The notes: generated by a model not told the origin, from the letters alone. A stretch of 64,000 nucleotides of DNA from Gordoniibacillus chartarius (GCF_042432825.1 NZ_JBHLWN010000021.1:1-64000), one strand, 5' to 3'. Counted from the stretch's first letter, positions 50,482 to 59,571 are shown. Numbers and translations are program-made.

Positions 50482-51288
50482 TCAACTGCCGGCGCTCTGG
50501 TAGCGGCTCAGACCGAACCTCCAGAAGCGCAGCGACAGCATCAGACACAGCCCTGCAACCAGCGCGGTCGCCCCCATCACCCAGAAGCCCGGCTCACCGC
50601 GCAGCACGTACAGCGACGGAATATAGTTGGCAAAGCCTACGGGAATGAGCGTGCAGAGCACATACTGCAGCCATTTGGGATACAGCGACAGCGGATATTG
50701 GGCTGCGAACTTGGAGGCGTCCTCGGTGACGACCTGCAGCTCGCGGATGCGCGTAATCCAGAAGCCGGCGGTTGCCGTAGCGAGTCCGATCGCGAACAGG
50801 ATGACGGCGCCGGTGACGACCATGAGCAGCGTGAGCGGCACGGCGGCCCAGCCTACCTGCCCGGCGGCCATGAGCTGCTGCAGGCTCCAGGCCACCATGG
50901 TTACGCCAAGCAGCGGCTCAGCGGTATACAGCGTCACGTTCTGCGACATGAGCGCGAGCAGTACAGGCACGGGCCGGGTCAGGAGCTGATCGAGGTCGCC
51001 GCTGACCAAATATTTTTCCAGCTGGTGCACATCGCTTGCGAAGGTCCGGTACAGCGCCTTGCACAGCACAATCACACCGTACAAATAGGCGACCTCCGCC
51101 ATGCTCCAGTCTTGCACTTGGCCGAAACGCCGGAGCACAACCGCGATCAAGGCGAAATCGATGACGTTGACGAACGCCGCCATGATCGTACCGACGACAA
51201 AATTAAACGGATGCTGCATCCGGCTGCGGACCGAAGCCTTTACCAGCAAGAGATACATGCGTAATGACGAGCCATCGAGCCGTTTCAT
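50482..51288 (-). CDS. ABC-2-type permease (COG3694 type)
   Basis: A 268-residue membrane protein with six hydrophobic segments. YLVSGDLDQLLTRPVPVLLALMSQ is the conserved cytoplasmic loop of this permease family. It is the second membrane subunit of the exporter encoded with the flanking genes. GAGGGTAAG precedes the ATG and overlaps the end of the other permease gene. Confidence 0.87.
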   Translation of the reverse strand: MKRLDGSSLRMYLLLVKASVRSRMQHPFNFVVGTIMAAFVNVIDFALIAVVLRRFGQVQDWSMAEVAYLYGVIVLCKALYRTFASDVHQLEKYLVSGDLDQLLTRPVPVLLALMSQNVTLYTAEPLLGVTMVAWSLQQLMAAGQVGWAAVPLTLLMVVTGAVILFAIGLATATAGFWITRIRELQVVTEDASKFAAQYPLSLYPKWLQYVLCTLIPVGFANYIPSLYVLRGEPGFWVMGATALVAGLCLMLSLRFWRFGLSRYQSAGS

Positions 51289-51291
51289 CGC

Positions 51292-52065
51292 TTACCCTCC
51301 TTGAACTTCCAGCTTGCGTCTTGCAAGCCGCGTCGCGAACAGGCAAAGCCCGGTCAGCGCAGCGCCCCATAACAGAGCGGGCACAATCGCTTGCGGTCCC
51401 TCGAGTCCCATAAACATGCGTGTCGTGTGATACTGGATGTACGGGTACGGCGTGACCGCACTGAGCTGACGAAACGGCTCCGGAAGCCATTCGAGAGGGA
51501 TGAAGAAGCCCGACAGCAGCGTATGGCAGGCGTAATTGATCCAGAACAGCCAGCGCGATTCCGTCGTCCACAATGCGGCGATGCCGATCAGAAACTGCAG
51601 GCAAATCGATAGGTAAGCGGCGCAGATGAGGCTCAGCAGGGTCCATGCGTAGACGGCGGGCTGCTGCGGCAGCGGAAAGCGGAAGATGAGGTAGTAGAAG
51701 ACGAACATCGGCAGCGATTTGTAAAGCGCCTGATAGGCGATTTGGCCCCACTCTCTGCCCATCAGCTGGTAAAATAACGGCGTCGGCCGCATCAGCTCCA
51801 GCGAGATTTGGCCGGTGCGCACGCTCTGCTCGAGCCCGAGCCCGTTCGTAAGGAACAGCACGATATGCAGCACCGATTGGTTGAAGGCGATGTAAGCGAC
51901 CATCCCCCCGGTGCCGTAGACCCCCAGCACATTCGCGGTGCCGCCGGACGCTCCGATGCCGGCCCAAATCGAGGCGTAGACGAAGCCGAACACGGCGGAG
52001 CCGATATTTTGAATCCAGTTGGCCATCCGATATTGATGATTGCGCTTGAACGACTTGCGAACCAA
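51292..52065 (-). CDS. ABC-2-type permease (COG4587 type)
   Basis: A 257-residue protein with six hydrophobic segments. The conserved loop reads SVRTGQISLELMRPTPLFYQLMGREWGQIAY. It is first in the operon of two permeases and an ATPase. The start is uncertain: TTG at 52065 lacks a nearby ribosome binding site, whereas CTG at 52080, directly after an in-frame TGA, is 5 nt from GGGGAGGGG and would add LLFTV to the N-terminus, as family members usually have. Confidence 0.85.
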   Translation of the reverse strand: MVRKSFKRNHQYRMANWIQNIGSAVFGFVYASIWAGIGASGGTANVLGVYGTGGMVAYIAFNQSVLHIVLFLTNGLGLEQSVRTGQISLELMRPTPLFYQLMGREWGQIAYQALYKSLPMFVFYYLIFRFPLPQQPAVYAWTLLSLICAAYLSICLQFLIGIAALWTTESRWLFWINYACHTLLSGFFIPLEWLPEPFRQLSAVTPYPYIQYHTTRMFMGLEGPQAIVPALLWGAALTGLCLFATRLARRKLEVQGG

Positions 52066-52253
52066 AACGGTGAACAGCAGTCAAACCCCTCCCCGCGGAT
52101 GGAAAATAGCCCCAACTTCAAAAAAGAGAGCGTTTTCTATCATACTAGAAGGGGTATGCCGCTGCAAGTTATTTTTGAGTAAAGGTTCGTAATCCTCAGG
52201 CGGTTCGTCCGCCGAAGGGAGACTCGGCTCCCGGACTGCCGGATGGATATCGT

Positions 52254-53912
52254 TCACACTGCAAATTCGGCGGCATCGTCCAAGCGGGAATGCCTGGGCA
52301 GCCGGATCGTGAACGTGCTCCCTTTCCCCGGCTCCGAGTCGAGCACGATGGTGCCGTTATGCGCTTCCACGATGCTTTTGACGATCGCAAGTCCTAGCCC
52401 GGCTCCACCGCTCTGCCTGCTGTCGCTGTTGTCGATGCGGTAAAACTTGGAGAACAGCTGCGGCTTCGCCGCATCCGGGATGCCGAGGCCATAGTCGCGC
52501 ACCGAAAGGGCGACGGTGTCCCCGGCCGCAGCCAAACGGATGTCGACGCGGTCGGCATCGGGCGAATATTTGATAGCGTTGGAGATCAATTGGTTAACCG
52601 CCTGCCGCAGCCGACCGGAATCCGCCAGTACGAAGCACCTGTCTCCTTCTACGCTTAACTGCACGGCATGCTTCTGTTTCCCTCGCCACTGCCGGGCGAC
52701 CTCCTTCAGCAGCACGGCCGCATCGATCCTCTCCTTGCGATAGGCGAGCTTTCCCTGCTCCATGTGCTGAATGTCGAGGAAATCTTCGATCAGCCGGCCG
52801 AGCCGAAGCGCTTCCCGATGCACCGTCCCCAAATAATGGTTCGTCTTCTCCGGAGTCAGCTCGCGCGTCAGCAAAATCTCCACAAACCCTTGAATGGAAG
52901 CCAACGGAGTTCGCATCTCATGGGAAACGGTCGAAATCAGCTCATTTTTCAGCACATTCACACGCTCCTCGCTGCTGCGGTCACGGAACACGAACAACGT
53001 CTCGCGCCGGTTGCCCTGCCTCGTCACATTCGTAATGGGAATGCCGTGCACCTCGATATGCAGCGTGGCTTCCGGCCGATGCAGCTCGTACTTTTCCTGA
53101 AAACCCGGTGCGTGGCCGCGGGCATATGCCGTCATTCGTTCCAGAAAATACGGATCCGCCTCCAGCCCCCACTCCAAGCTGCGGTAGCTTTCCGCCAACG
53201 TCCGCCCGGTCAGGTCTCCGCAATGGAAAAAGCTCAAAAACCGCTCATTCGCAAACAAAATCACACCGTCCTGGTCGCAGAGCAGGATACCGTCCAATTG
53301 GGCTTCCAGCACCCGGTCGATGAGCCGGCGGTGCTCGTCGATCCGTTGTTCGGCAAGACGCTGCTCCGTAACGTCCCGAACCGATGTGAGTACCGCCTCT
53401 GTACCGTCGTAATCGATCATCGTCGAAGTAACTTCCACATAGACCGTGCCTCCGTTCTTCGATACAAGCCGGGTTTCGTCGATTTCTGTCGGAAGTCCGC
53501 TCTCCTTCAACCGCAGGATTCGATCCAACATTCGCTGGACGTCCCCAGGGTGAATGTAATCATAGATCATGCGTCCCTTTAGCGCAGCCGCCGAATCCTC
53601 GCCGACAATCGCCGCAGCAGCGGCATTGGCATACAGCATCCGAAACGCCTGATGCACGACGACCGGTTCCGGAAGAAATTCGACAACACGGCGGTAGCGT
53701 ACTTCCCTGGAGTGCCGCTCGCGCTCCATCAGTCTCATGAATATATAGAAGATCAGCCCGGTCAATACGGCGACAATGGCTCCGCCCCACAGCAAAGCGC
53801 CAAGCGCGGACGGCTTCGGGCTGCAAACATACAAAACGGACAGCAGCCCGTACACGACCAGCAACTGGACTCCGAGACAAGCGCCGGCGATTCCCAAGGA
53901 TGAACGTTTCAT
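52254..53912 (-). CDS. PAS-domain sensor histidine kinase
   Basis: A 552-residue membrane kinase. Two membrane segments (about 8-28 and 38-60) are followed by PAS domains at about 75-190 and 205-315. The HisKA domain has the phospho-acceptor His in LISTVSHEMRTPLASIQGFVEI, and the HATPase has an N box (QLISNAIKYSPDA), G1 (VRDYGLGIPD) and G2 (GAGLGLAIVKSIV). No response regulator gene is adjacent, so it is an orphan kinase. ATG 53912 with AAAGG upstream. Confidence 0.87.
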   Translation of the reverse strand: MKRSSLGIAGACLGVQLLVVYGLLSVLYVCSPKPSALGALLWGGAIVAVLTGLIFYIFMRLMERERHSREVRYRRVVEFLPEPVVVHQAFRMLYANAAAAAIVGEDSAAALKGRMIYDYIHPGDVQRMLDRILRLKESGLPTEIDETRLVSKNGGTVYVEVTSTMIDYDGTEAVLTSVRDVTEQRLAEQRIDEHRRLIDRVLEAQLDGILLCDQDGVILFANERFLSFFHCGDLTGRTLAESYRSLEWGLEADPYFLERMTAYARGHAPGFQEKYELHRPEATLHIEVHGIPITNVTRQGNRRETLFVFRDRSSEERVNVLKNELISTVSHEMRTPLASIQGFVEILLTRELTPEKTNHYLGTVHREALRLGRLIEDFLDIQHMEQGKLAYRKERIDAAVLLKEVARQWRGKQKHAVQLSVEGDRCFVLADSGRLRQAVNQLISNAIKYSPDADRVDIRLAAAGDTVALSVRDYGLGIPDAAKPQLFSKFYRIDNSDSRQSGGAGLGLAIVKSIVEAHNGTIVLDSEPGKGSTFTIRLPRHSRLDDAAEFAV

Positions 53913-54076
53913 AGGTTCACGTACCTTTCGGATCTTGGATGTCATCGCTTTAATGGTACGGTTTAGTTGTTTAGAAAGTATTAGTACGGCTGGGTAATTT
54001 GACCTATAAATATCCTGTTCACCATAATTCGACAAATAGGGCATTTAGGCTCATATCCAAGAAATACTATTCGTCA

Positions 54077-54082
54077 TATAAT
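54077..54082 (+). promoter_or_regulatory. -10 element of the riboswitch transcript
   Basis: A perfect TATAAT within the palindrome GTCATATAATGAC, about 44 nt before the riboswitch core. No good -35 hexamer is seen at the usual distance. Confidence 0.45.
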
Positions 54083-54119
54083 GACATCAACAGCCGCATA
54101 AAACCTGCTTCTACATCCC

Positions 54120-54206
54120 GATAATGGCAAACCTGACGAAAGTTGGGGACGCAAAGCTACAGGGGCTTCGCCGCACGATCATGCGGTATGCCAGCCAGCC
54201 GCCGAA
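54120..54206 (+). ncRNA. Cyclic di-GMP-I riboswitch (GEMM-I)
   Basis: The sequence has the core features of the class: GGCAAACC at 54126-54133, CGAAAG in the first hairpin turn, GGGACGCAAAGC with the conserved A-run at 54147-54158, then ACAGGGGC, and a closing GGTATGCCAGCC-type 3' strand. The first GAAA turn and the GACGCAAAGC segment are the parts that form the ligand pocket and tetraloop contact. It lies in the 5' leader of the SH3-NlpC/P60 gene, which is about 110 nt further on. Between them, GTATGGC (54238-54244) and GCCATAC (54289-54295) can pair just before the ribosome binding site and may form the expression platform. Confidence 0.85.
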
Positions 54207-54314
54207 CGATTTGGAGGGACGGATCGAGGCAATCACGCGTATGGCGCAGGGTTGCCTTCATTCATGGAGAAGCGGCTACGTGCCGGTTGCCATACCCGAG
54301 GGAGGCTAACCATC

Positions 54315-55256
54315 ATGAGAAGAAAGTCCGCATTCATCGCCGCACTTGTACTCGTCATCCTCACCGCTATGCTGCTTCCGGTTTCCGCCGCATCCGCCGC
54401 ATCAACCGTTTCGACGAAGCTGAAGGCTAAATCCAGCGTTTCGTTCCGCGACAAACCTTCAACCTCCAGCACCGTTATGCGCTATCTCAAGATCGGTGAA
54501 ATCGTCACTGCACTGGACATGCCGACACCGAGCTGGTATCAAGTGAAAGATGCCTCCGGCGTCATCGGCTACGTAAGCTCCGGAGCTTCGTACACGACGG
54601 TTTATTCCAATGCCAAAACATTGGCCTCCACGGCATTCCGCAGCCAGCCTTCGGCGGCCTCGACGGTCATTCGAACGCTTGCAGCCGGAACGGAGCTCGA
54701 TATCAGGGAGAAAATCAATGCCGATTGGTACCGTGCCGAAGATGTGAACGGCGCTTCCGGATACGTGACAACGTCCGCAGCCGTCATCGACGCCAATTTC
54801 GAAGTGACCGGCGTTGTGCTGCCGCTGCCAGAAAGGATCGAAGCGATTATTGCCGCCGGCCAGCAGTACATGGGCACTCCTTATGAGTTCGGCTCGACTC
54901 GCTGGAACACCTCGACGTTCGACTGCTCCGACTTCACGATGACGGCGTTCTGGGACGGCGCTCGTACCGTACTGCCGTCGGATTCCGACTCGCAGGGCGA
55001 CAAAATCCGTTCGATGGGCAACGACGTCTGGTCCTGGAACGAGCTGAAGCGCGGCGATCTGATGTTCTTCATGTCCTCCCGCTCCAACTACAGCGGTGTG
55101 GACAAGACGACCGAGCCGATCACGCACGTAGGCATCTACCTCGGCAACGGTCAAATTCTGCACACGTATTCCATTGCCTCCGGCGGCGTCCGCATCGATA
55201 CGATCGCAGGCTCGCAGTGGGAGAAGCGCTTCCTGTTCGGCGGTTCGGCATACTAA
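54315..55256 (+). CDS. Secreted SH3-domain NlpC/P60 peptidoglycan hydrolase
   Basis: A 313-residue protein. The signal peptide is at about 1-29. Two bacterial SH3 domains (about 33-95 and 98-160) are followed by an NlpC/P60 domain with catalytic Cys204 (TFDCSDF) and His271 (ITHVGIYLG). The SH3 domains bind the wall while the catalytic domain cuts stem peptides. GGGAGG precedes the ATG. Control by the c-di-GMP riboswitch in its leader is inferred from position, linking wall remodelling to the motile/sessile switch. Confidence 0.92.
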   Translation: MRRKSAFIAALVLVILTAMLLPVSAASAASTVSTKLKAKSSVSFRDKPSTSSTVMRYLKIGEIVTALDMPTPSWYQVKDASGVIGYVSSGASYTTVYSNAKTLASTAFRSQPSAASTVIRTLAAGTELDIREKINADWYRAEDVNGASGYVTTSAAVIDANFEVTGVVLPLPERIEAIIAAGQQYMGTPYEFGSTRWNTSTFDCSDFTMTAFWDGARTVLPSDSDSQGDKIRSMGNDVWSWNELKRGDLMFFMSSRSNYSGVDKTTEPITHVGIYLGNGQILHTYSIASGGVRIDTIAGSQWEKRFLFGGSAY

Positions 55257-55276
55257 ACAATACATAATATCGGAAT

Positions 55277-55318
55277 GGCCCTTGCAAGGCCTCGTCTTGC
55301 AGGGGCCTCTTTTGTTTT
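55277..55318 (+). terminator. Terminator of the SH3-NlpC/P60 gene
   Basis: GGCCCTTGCAAG pairs with CTTGCAGGGGCC, followed by TCTTTTGTTTT. Confidence 0.88.
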
Positions 55319-55438
55319 GGCAATCCGGCGAATTCGTTGTATGATAACGTGTGACAGCAGCGGACGGCCAGAGGGGGAATTTGGCGTGATAAACAAAAAC
55401 AAAATCAAAGCAGCAGCGTCGGTTTCGGGTGAACGGGT

Positions 55439-56296
55439 ATGACATTGCGAATCGGGATTGACGCCGGGGGTACCTTAACCAAGATTGCAATCATGAATGA
55501 TCATCTCGCACCTGCGGAAGCATTGAAGTTTCTCAAGTTTCCTTCATCTGAAATTGAACGAACGGTGGCCTGGCTGGCCGCTGAAGCGAACGGTGCGGTG
55601 CTTGCCTTCACCGGAGGCAAGGCCGGCATGCTCCGCGCTTTGGCTGAGCGGGAAGCGGTAGCCACCGCTTCTGGCGTCGATGTGCTCGCCGTTCCGGAGT
55701 TCGAGGCGACCTGTACCGGCGCGCGCTGGCTGCTCCAGCGTCAAGGCCGGAGCATGGAACGGTTCTTGCTGACGAATGTAGGAACCGGCACTTCGATCCA
55801 TTATGTTACGCAAGATGGCCATGAACGGGTCGGCGGCACCGGCGTCGGCGGCGGCACCATCATCGGGCTGTCGGCCTTGCTCGGGTGGAGGGACGGCAGC
55901 TACGAAGATTTGGTCACCGCTGCTTTGGATGGAGACAGGTCCCGCGTCGACTTGAAGGTTTCCCACATCTATGCAGGTGTAACGCCCCCCATTCCCGGCG
56001 ATTTGACGGCAAGCAACTTCGGCAATGTGCGCAGGCAGTCCGAGCCGGTAGGTATCGAGGACGCGCTGGCGTCCGTCGTCGGGCTTGTCGGCGAGACGGT
56101 AACGACGGTAAGCGTGCACGCCGCCCGCGAACGAGGTACGGCGGACATCATTTATATCGGCTCCACGTTTCTCGGCAATAAGCTGCTCGCGGACATCGTT
56201 TACCGGTACACCCGGCTTCGCGGCGGCGAGCCCTACGTGCTGCCGGACGGCGAATACAGCGGGGCGGTTGGCGCACTGCTTGCTCTGCAAGGGTAA
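55439..56296 (+). CDS. coaW: Type II pantothenate kinase
   Basis: A 285-residue ASKHA-fold kinase catalysing the first step of coenzyme A synthesis. The phosphate-binding opening GIDAGGTLTKIA, the catalytic Glu in VPEFEATCTGARWLL, and NVGTGTSIHYV with GVGGGTIIGLSALL are typical of the staphylococcal/bacillar CoaW class. Stand-alone gene. Confidence 0.92.
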   Translation: MTLRIGIDAGGTLTKIAIMNDHLAPAEALKFLKFPSSEIERTVAWLAAEANGAVLAFTGGKAGMLRALAEREAVATASGVDVLAVPEFEATCTGARWLLQRQGRSMERFLLTNVGTGTSIHYVTQDGHERVGGTGVGGGTIIGLSALLGWRDGSYEDLVTAALDGDRSRVDLKVSHIYAGVTPPIPGDLTASNFGNVRRQSEPVGIEDALASVVGLVGETVTTVSVHAARERGTADIIYIGSTFLGNKLLADIVYRYTRLRGGEPYVLPDGEYSGAVGALLALQG

Positions 56297-56321
56297 ATTT
56301 TCCACATGAACTTTACAACAA

Positions 56322-56383
56322 AATCGGCCTCCGCACCGTCAGAAGAGTAAAACACCTCTTCAACACGGCAAAGGAGGCCGATT
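56322..56383 (+). promoter_or_regulatory. Long hairpin that includes the ribosome binding site of the next gene
   Basis: AATCGGCCTCC (56322-56332) pairs perfectly with GGAGGCCGATT (56373-56383); inside, GAAGAG pairs with CTCTTC. The right arm holds the only ribosome binding site of the gene that starts at 56387. The structure is also positioned to end the coaW transcript, with ATTTTGG after it. Confidence 0.65.
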
Positions 56384-56386
56384 ATT

Positions 56387-57115
56387 TTGGCCGCATTGCA
56401 GCGCTATATCCGTCATACTCGTACATTCGGAACCTTGATAGCCGTCTTATGCGGCTTGCTGCTGGCAGCTTCCGCAGCTTTACCTGTCTTTCCGAAGCAG
56501 CATGATACGCTTGGCTCGCAGCAGCTGGAGCAAAGCCTTCGCGGGCAGGGGCTTGCGCTCACGCCGATCGGCGATACGGCTTATGCCGCCGGCGCAGCCG
56601 CTTCAAGCCTGCACGGAATCGACATCGGTCCGCTTGCGGGCGTTTGGCCGCAGCGGTATCGGATCGGCACCGCGGAAGCGTCCGCCGGGAACGCGCCTCC
56701 GCGAACGGAGACGGACAGCATCCCGGCACCGGGGCCCGCGACGGAGGCGGAGTCACGGCCGGTGTCGGGGCCAAGCCCGGAGGCGGGGTCTGCAGCGCAG
56801 AAGCCGGAGTCCGCAGCGAAGGAGAAGCCTATGCCGGCGGAAGGGTCTGCAGCGCGGGAGTCGGGGGCCGAGCCGGCGCCAGCGGACGTACCCGCCGACG
56901 AGACGATCGCCGTTTATGTTTTCAAATCCGCAGCAGAGCGAGTCATCGCTGAGGATGAGCTGCAGCTTGCCTATCGCAGTCCGGGTCCCCCGCTCAATCC
57001 CGTCATTTTCCGCCGCGGCAATGTTTTGCTGCTCTACTGGCCCTCGCTGATCATCAACCAGTCCGGCACTACGTATGGAGACGCACTGCAGAGGGCGTTA
57101 AACTCGCTCTCTTGA
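56387..57115 (+). CDS. Membrane-anchored protein with Pro/Ala/Glu-rich linker
   Basis: A 242-residue protein starting at TTG. A membrane anchor or signal segment (TLIAVLCGLLLAASAALPVF, about 16-35) is followed by a disordered region of Pro, Ala, Glu and Ser (about 95-165) and a small C-terminal domain (ETIAVYVFKSAAERVIAEDELQLAYRSPG ... LLLYWPSLIINQSG). The family is not recognised. The GGAGG lies 10 nt before the TTG within the long hairpin. Confidence 0.65.
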   Translation: MAALQRYIRHTRTFGTLIAVLCGLLLAASAALPVFPKQHDTLGSQQLEQSLRGQGLALTPIGDTAYAAGAAASSLHGIDIGPLAGVWPQRYRIGTAEASAGNAPPRTETDSIPAPGPATEAESRPVSGPSPEAGSAAQKPESAAKEKPMPAEGSAARESGAEPAPADVPADETIAVYVFKSAAERVIAEDELQLAYRSPGPPLNPVIFRRGNVLLLYWPSLIINQSGTTYGDALQRALNSLS

Positions 57116-57521
57116 CTTTTTTGGCAAGCTTCAGCAGCCGGTCGTTATTTGGCTCTTCGCCGGTAGAACTCGGTAACTTCATTGAAGGAAGGGCCGCCGG
57201 TCCCCGATACATAATTTTCATCGTTGATGTCGAAATCGGTGTTGCCCGAACGCCATCGTACCGAGCGATTAAATCAAGCTCACACCAATACGAGGAGTGA
57301 TGAATAGGCAGTTTACTATGTTGGTTTATGAGAAACCGGAGCATTTCGGCCATCGGAACGATCCGGAAAAGATGCAGCAATATTGGGCAGGCTTCCCGGA
57401 ATTGGACTTTGCAGGGATTCCGCGGCCAGAGCCTATTTGCTCGATCAGCTGGCCGCTTTAGACTAGTAATGCACATGAAATCCGTGAAAACATTAGGCCT
57501 GGCCGGCGTAATAACCCGTAA
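57116..57521. other. Intergenic region with a gene remnant
   Basis: About 400 nt. The only recognisable content is the YciI-like fragment at 57300-57461; 57120-57290 shows no supported gene on either strand. Confidence 0.5.
57300..57461 (+). pseudogene. N-terminal remnant of a YciI-family protein
   Basis: A 53-codon frame reading QFTMLVYEKPEHFGHRNDPEKM then YWAGF. This matches the first 35 residues of YciI-like proteins associated with ECF sigma factors, which normally have about 120 residues. The sequence then departs from the family and hits a stop. Probably the remains of a deleted gene. Confidence 0.5.
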
Positions 57522-58220
57522 TCATTTCGGCTGAAGGCGTTGGTGGGATACAGGCCGCGGCGGTCCCGCCCGCTGCCGTCTCCACATCGTGACCGCCATC
57601 CATAAACACCCGACCGTGATCAGCAGCCCGTGAGCCACGCGGATTGGCTGACTGCCCATATACTGGGGGAGGTACAGCAAAAATCCTAGAGCGAACGGAA
57701 TGCCGCTCCATTTGGTTATGAGGCGAGACTTCCATATGGCTGCGGCCATAAGAGCGGTACCCAATCCCAATAAAATCAGGCCGGCCGTAATCATCACGAA
57801 TCCCGGTCCGAACCGGACAGCGTTCGCTAAGCTGATGAGCTGGACATTTTGCTGGTTCATCGCTTCCCGGCCGATTGCATTCAAGCTGAATACTTCCGCG
57901 CCATAGAACGGCAGTGTGAGCCCGGTTCCGATCCAGCTTATCAGCATACCGCGATAAGCAAGCCGCTCCACAGAGCTTCCCTGAAGCAGAATGTAAAGAC
58001 CGAATACTCCCAGCATCATCAAAATAAAACCAAGTATGGCGAACACGTGCGATACAATCCATCCTGTGGACGCGAATGCTGCAGCTCCCTGCATCGTCGC
58101 CTCATCGGAGAATGGGCGAAGAGCCGGGTATAGGACAAACAGGACGCCGGCGACCGCTAAAGCGGCAGCCCCAAACCGAGTAACTTTCATGACAATGTCG
58201 GGTTCCCTTCTGCTAATCAT
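57522..58220 (-). CDS. Multi-pass membrane protein of unknown function
   Basis: A 232-residue protein with six or seven hydrophobic segments (AAALAVAGVLFVLYPAL; STGWIVSHVFAILGFILMMLGVFGLYILL; FGPGFVMITAGLILLGLGTALMAAAIW and others). The pattern is somewhat like DUF4386 proteins but not a clear match. GGAGGGAG precedes the ATG. Stand-alone leftward gene with an AT-rich promoter region at 58221-58320. Confidence 0.7.
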   Translation of the reverse strand: MISRREPDIVMKVTRFGAAALAVAGVLFVLYPALRPFSDEATMQGAAAFASTGWIVSHVFAILGFILMMLGVFGLYILLQGSSVERLAYRGMLISWIGTGLTLPFYGAEVFSLNAIGREAMNQQNVQLISLANAVRFGPGFVMITAGLILLGLGTALMAAAIWKSRLITKWSGIPFALGFLLYLPQYMGSQPIRVAHGLLITVGCLWMAVTMWRRQRAGPPRPVSHQRLQPK

Positions 58221-58347
58221 CTTCGTTCTCCCTCCTCAATCCAAAACTAATATCAAATATATTTTAACTAATTATATTAGTTTTATCAATCAATTGTTTA
58301 GCTTTTCATTTCGAATTATTTGTAAAAGGGGCGGCAAGCAGCCTTAC

Positions 58348-58390
58348 CGTCCGGAAAGCCCCGAAGGCCGCCTTCGCGGCTTTCCGGACG
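58348..58390. terminator. Perfect 13-bp inverted repeat, probable terminator
   Basis: CGTCCGGAAAGCC (58348-58360) and GGCTTTCCGGACG (58378-58390), with a second nested stem CGAAGG/CCTTCG in the loop. It lies directly past the MFS stop on the minus strand. There is no strong T-run. Confidence 0.55.
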
Positions 58391-58398
58391 GGCGCGGC

Positions 58399-59571
58399 TC
58401 AGGCAAGAGCAGACTTCTTTACGCTCGCTTTGCTCCTGCGGATCGATACGATGATTGCGGTAAAGGCCAGCAGCAAAGCGAATGCCGCAACCCAAGGATT
58501 GTACAGCACCGTCGCATTCGCCGTTACGGCCATGCCCCCGGCGGCTGCGCCTGCCGCAAGGCCGATCTGCGTGACGGACAAGTTCAAGCTGATGATCAGG
58601 TTAGCCGACTTCGGTGCTTTCTCGATAAAATACGTTTGCGTAGCCGGCCCCATAACGAACATGGACATGACCCACAGCGCCAAGAGCCCCATAGCAAGCG
58701 GAAACGAATGCACCGCCGGCGGAAGCAGCGCGAGCGCCGTCACCTGCACAATCATGCTGACCACGATGACCGGTACGCTGCGCCATCTGTCGACCGCGGA
58801 GCCGCCGGCCCTGGAACCGATTGCGCCGGCAGCACCGATCGCGAGCATAATGAGGCCGATGTCAGCCGGGCTCCGGTGCAGGATGGAATCCAGGAACGAG
58901 GACATGTAGGTGTACATGACGGAAGTGCCGCCCTCCCGGAGCAGGACGAATAGCAGCGCGACGAAGATAACGGGATTCGTCAGTACGGACAATTGTTTTC
59001 CGAACGGAACCTGCTCGTCTCCTTCCATCTCTGGCAGCAGCAGCGCCATACCGGCCAGAATGAGCAGGCTCCCTGAGGCCAGGAAGACGAAGATCATCTG
59101 CCAGCCGAACATTTCGGTCAAGGCAATGCCGATCGGCACGCCGAGAATCATCGCGCTGCTGAACCCGAGAATGATGGTGCCGATCGCACTTCCGATTTTA
59201 TCCGGGGAGACTAGCTTGGCGGCGGCGCTGAAGGCGGCCACTGTCAGCACGCCGGAGCTGACGCCGAGCACGACGCGGGAGACAAGCAGCAGGGTAAAGC
59301 TTGAGCCGATCAGGGAGACGAGATTGCCGGCCGTGAACGCAAGCATCGTGAGGAGCAGCAGCCGCTTCCGTTTCATCAGTGCCGTCAGCGAAATGATGAT
59401 CGGAGTTCCGATAGCAAACGCCAGTGAGTAAACGGTGATCAGCTGCCCGGCCCATGCAACGGAGACATGCAGCTGCTCGGACAGCACATTCAGAATGCCG
59501 GAGACGACGAGCTCGGACGTCGCTGTGAAGAATACAGCTATAGTAAGAAGGTAAATGACCATTCGGTTCAT
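58399..59571 (-). CDS. MFS transporter (DHA1 type)
   Basis: A 390-residue, 12-segment transporter. SELVVSGILNVLSEQLHVSVAWAGQLITVYSLAFAIGTPI is the opening of the AraJ/YdhP-like drug-efflux branch. A motif-like TALMKRKRLLL loop and GFSSAMILGVPIGIAL (motif C-like) follow. It probably exports a drug or metabolite. ATG 59571 with AAAGGG upstream. An HxlR regulator gene lies upstream in the same direction beyond a terminator. Confidence 0.85.
   Translation of the reverse strand: MNRMVIYLLTIAVFFTATSELVVSGILNVLSEQLHVSVAWAGQLITVYSLAFAIGTPIIISLTALMKRKRLLLLTMLAFTAGNLVSLIGSSFTLLLVSRVVLGVSSGVLTVAAFSAAAKLVSPDKIGSAIGTIILGFSSAMILGVPIGIALTEMFGWQMIFVFLASGSLLILAGMALLLPEMEGDEQVPFGKQLSVLTNPVIFVALLFVLLREGGTSVMYTYMSSFLDSILHRSPADIGLIMLAIGAAGAIGSRAGGSAVDRWRSVPVIVVSMIVQVTALALLPPAVHSFPLAMGLLALWVMSMFVMGPATQTYFIEKAPKSANLIISLNLSVTQIGLAAGAAAGGMAVTANATVLYNPWVAAFALLLAFTAIIVSIRRSKASVKKSALA

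Noticed and set aside
57116..57290. Minus-strand frame continuing to 57476
   Set aside because: No family resemblance or ribosome binding site; it crosses the better supported YciI-like remnant.
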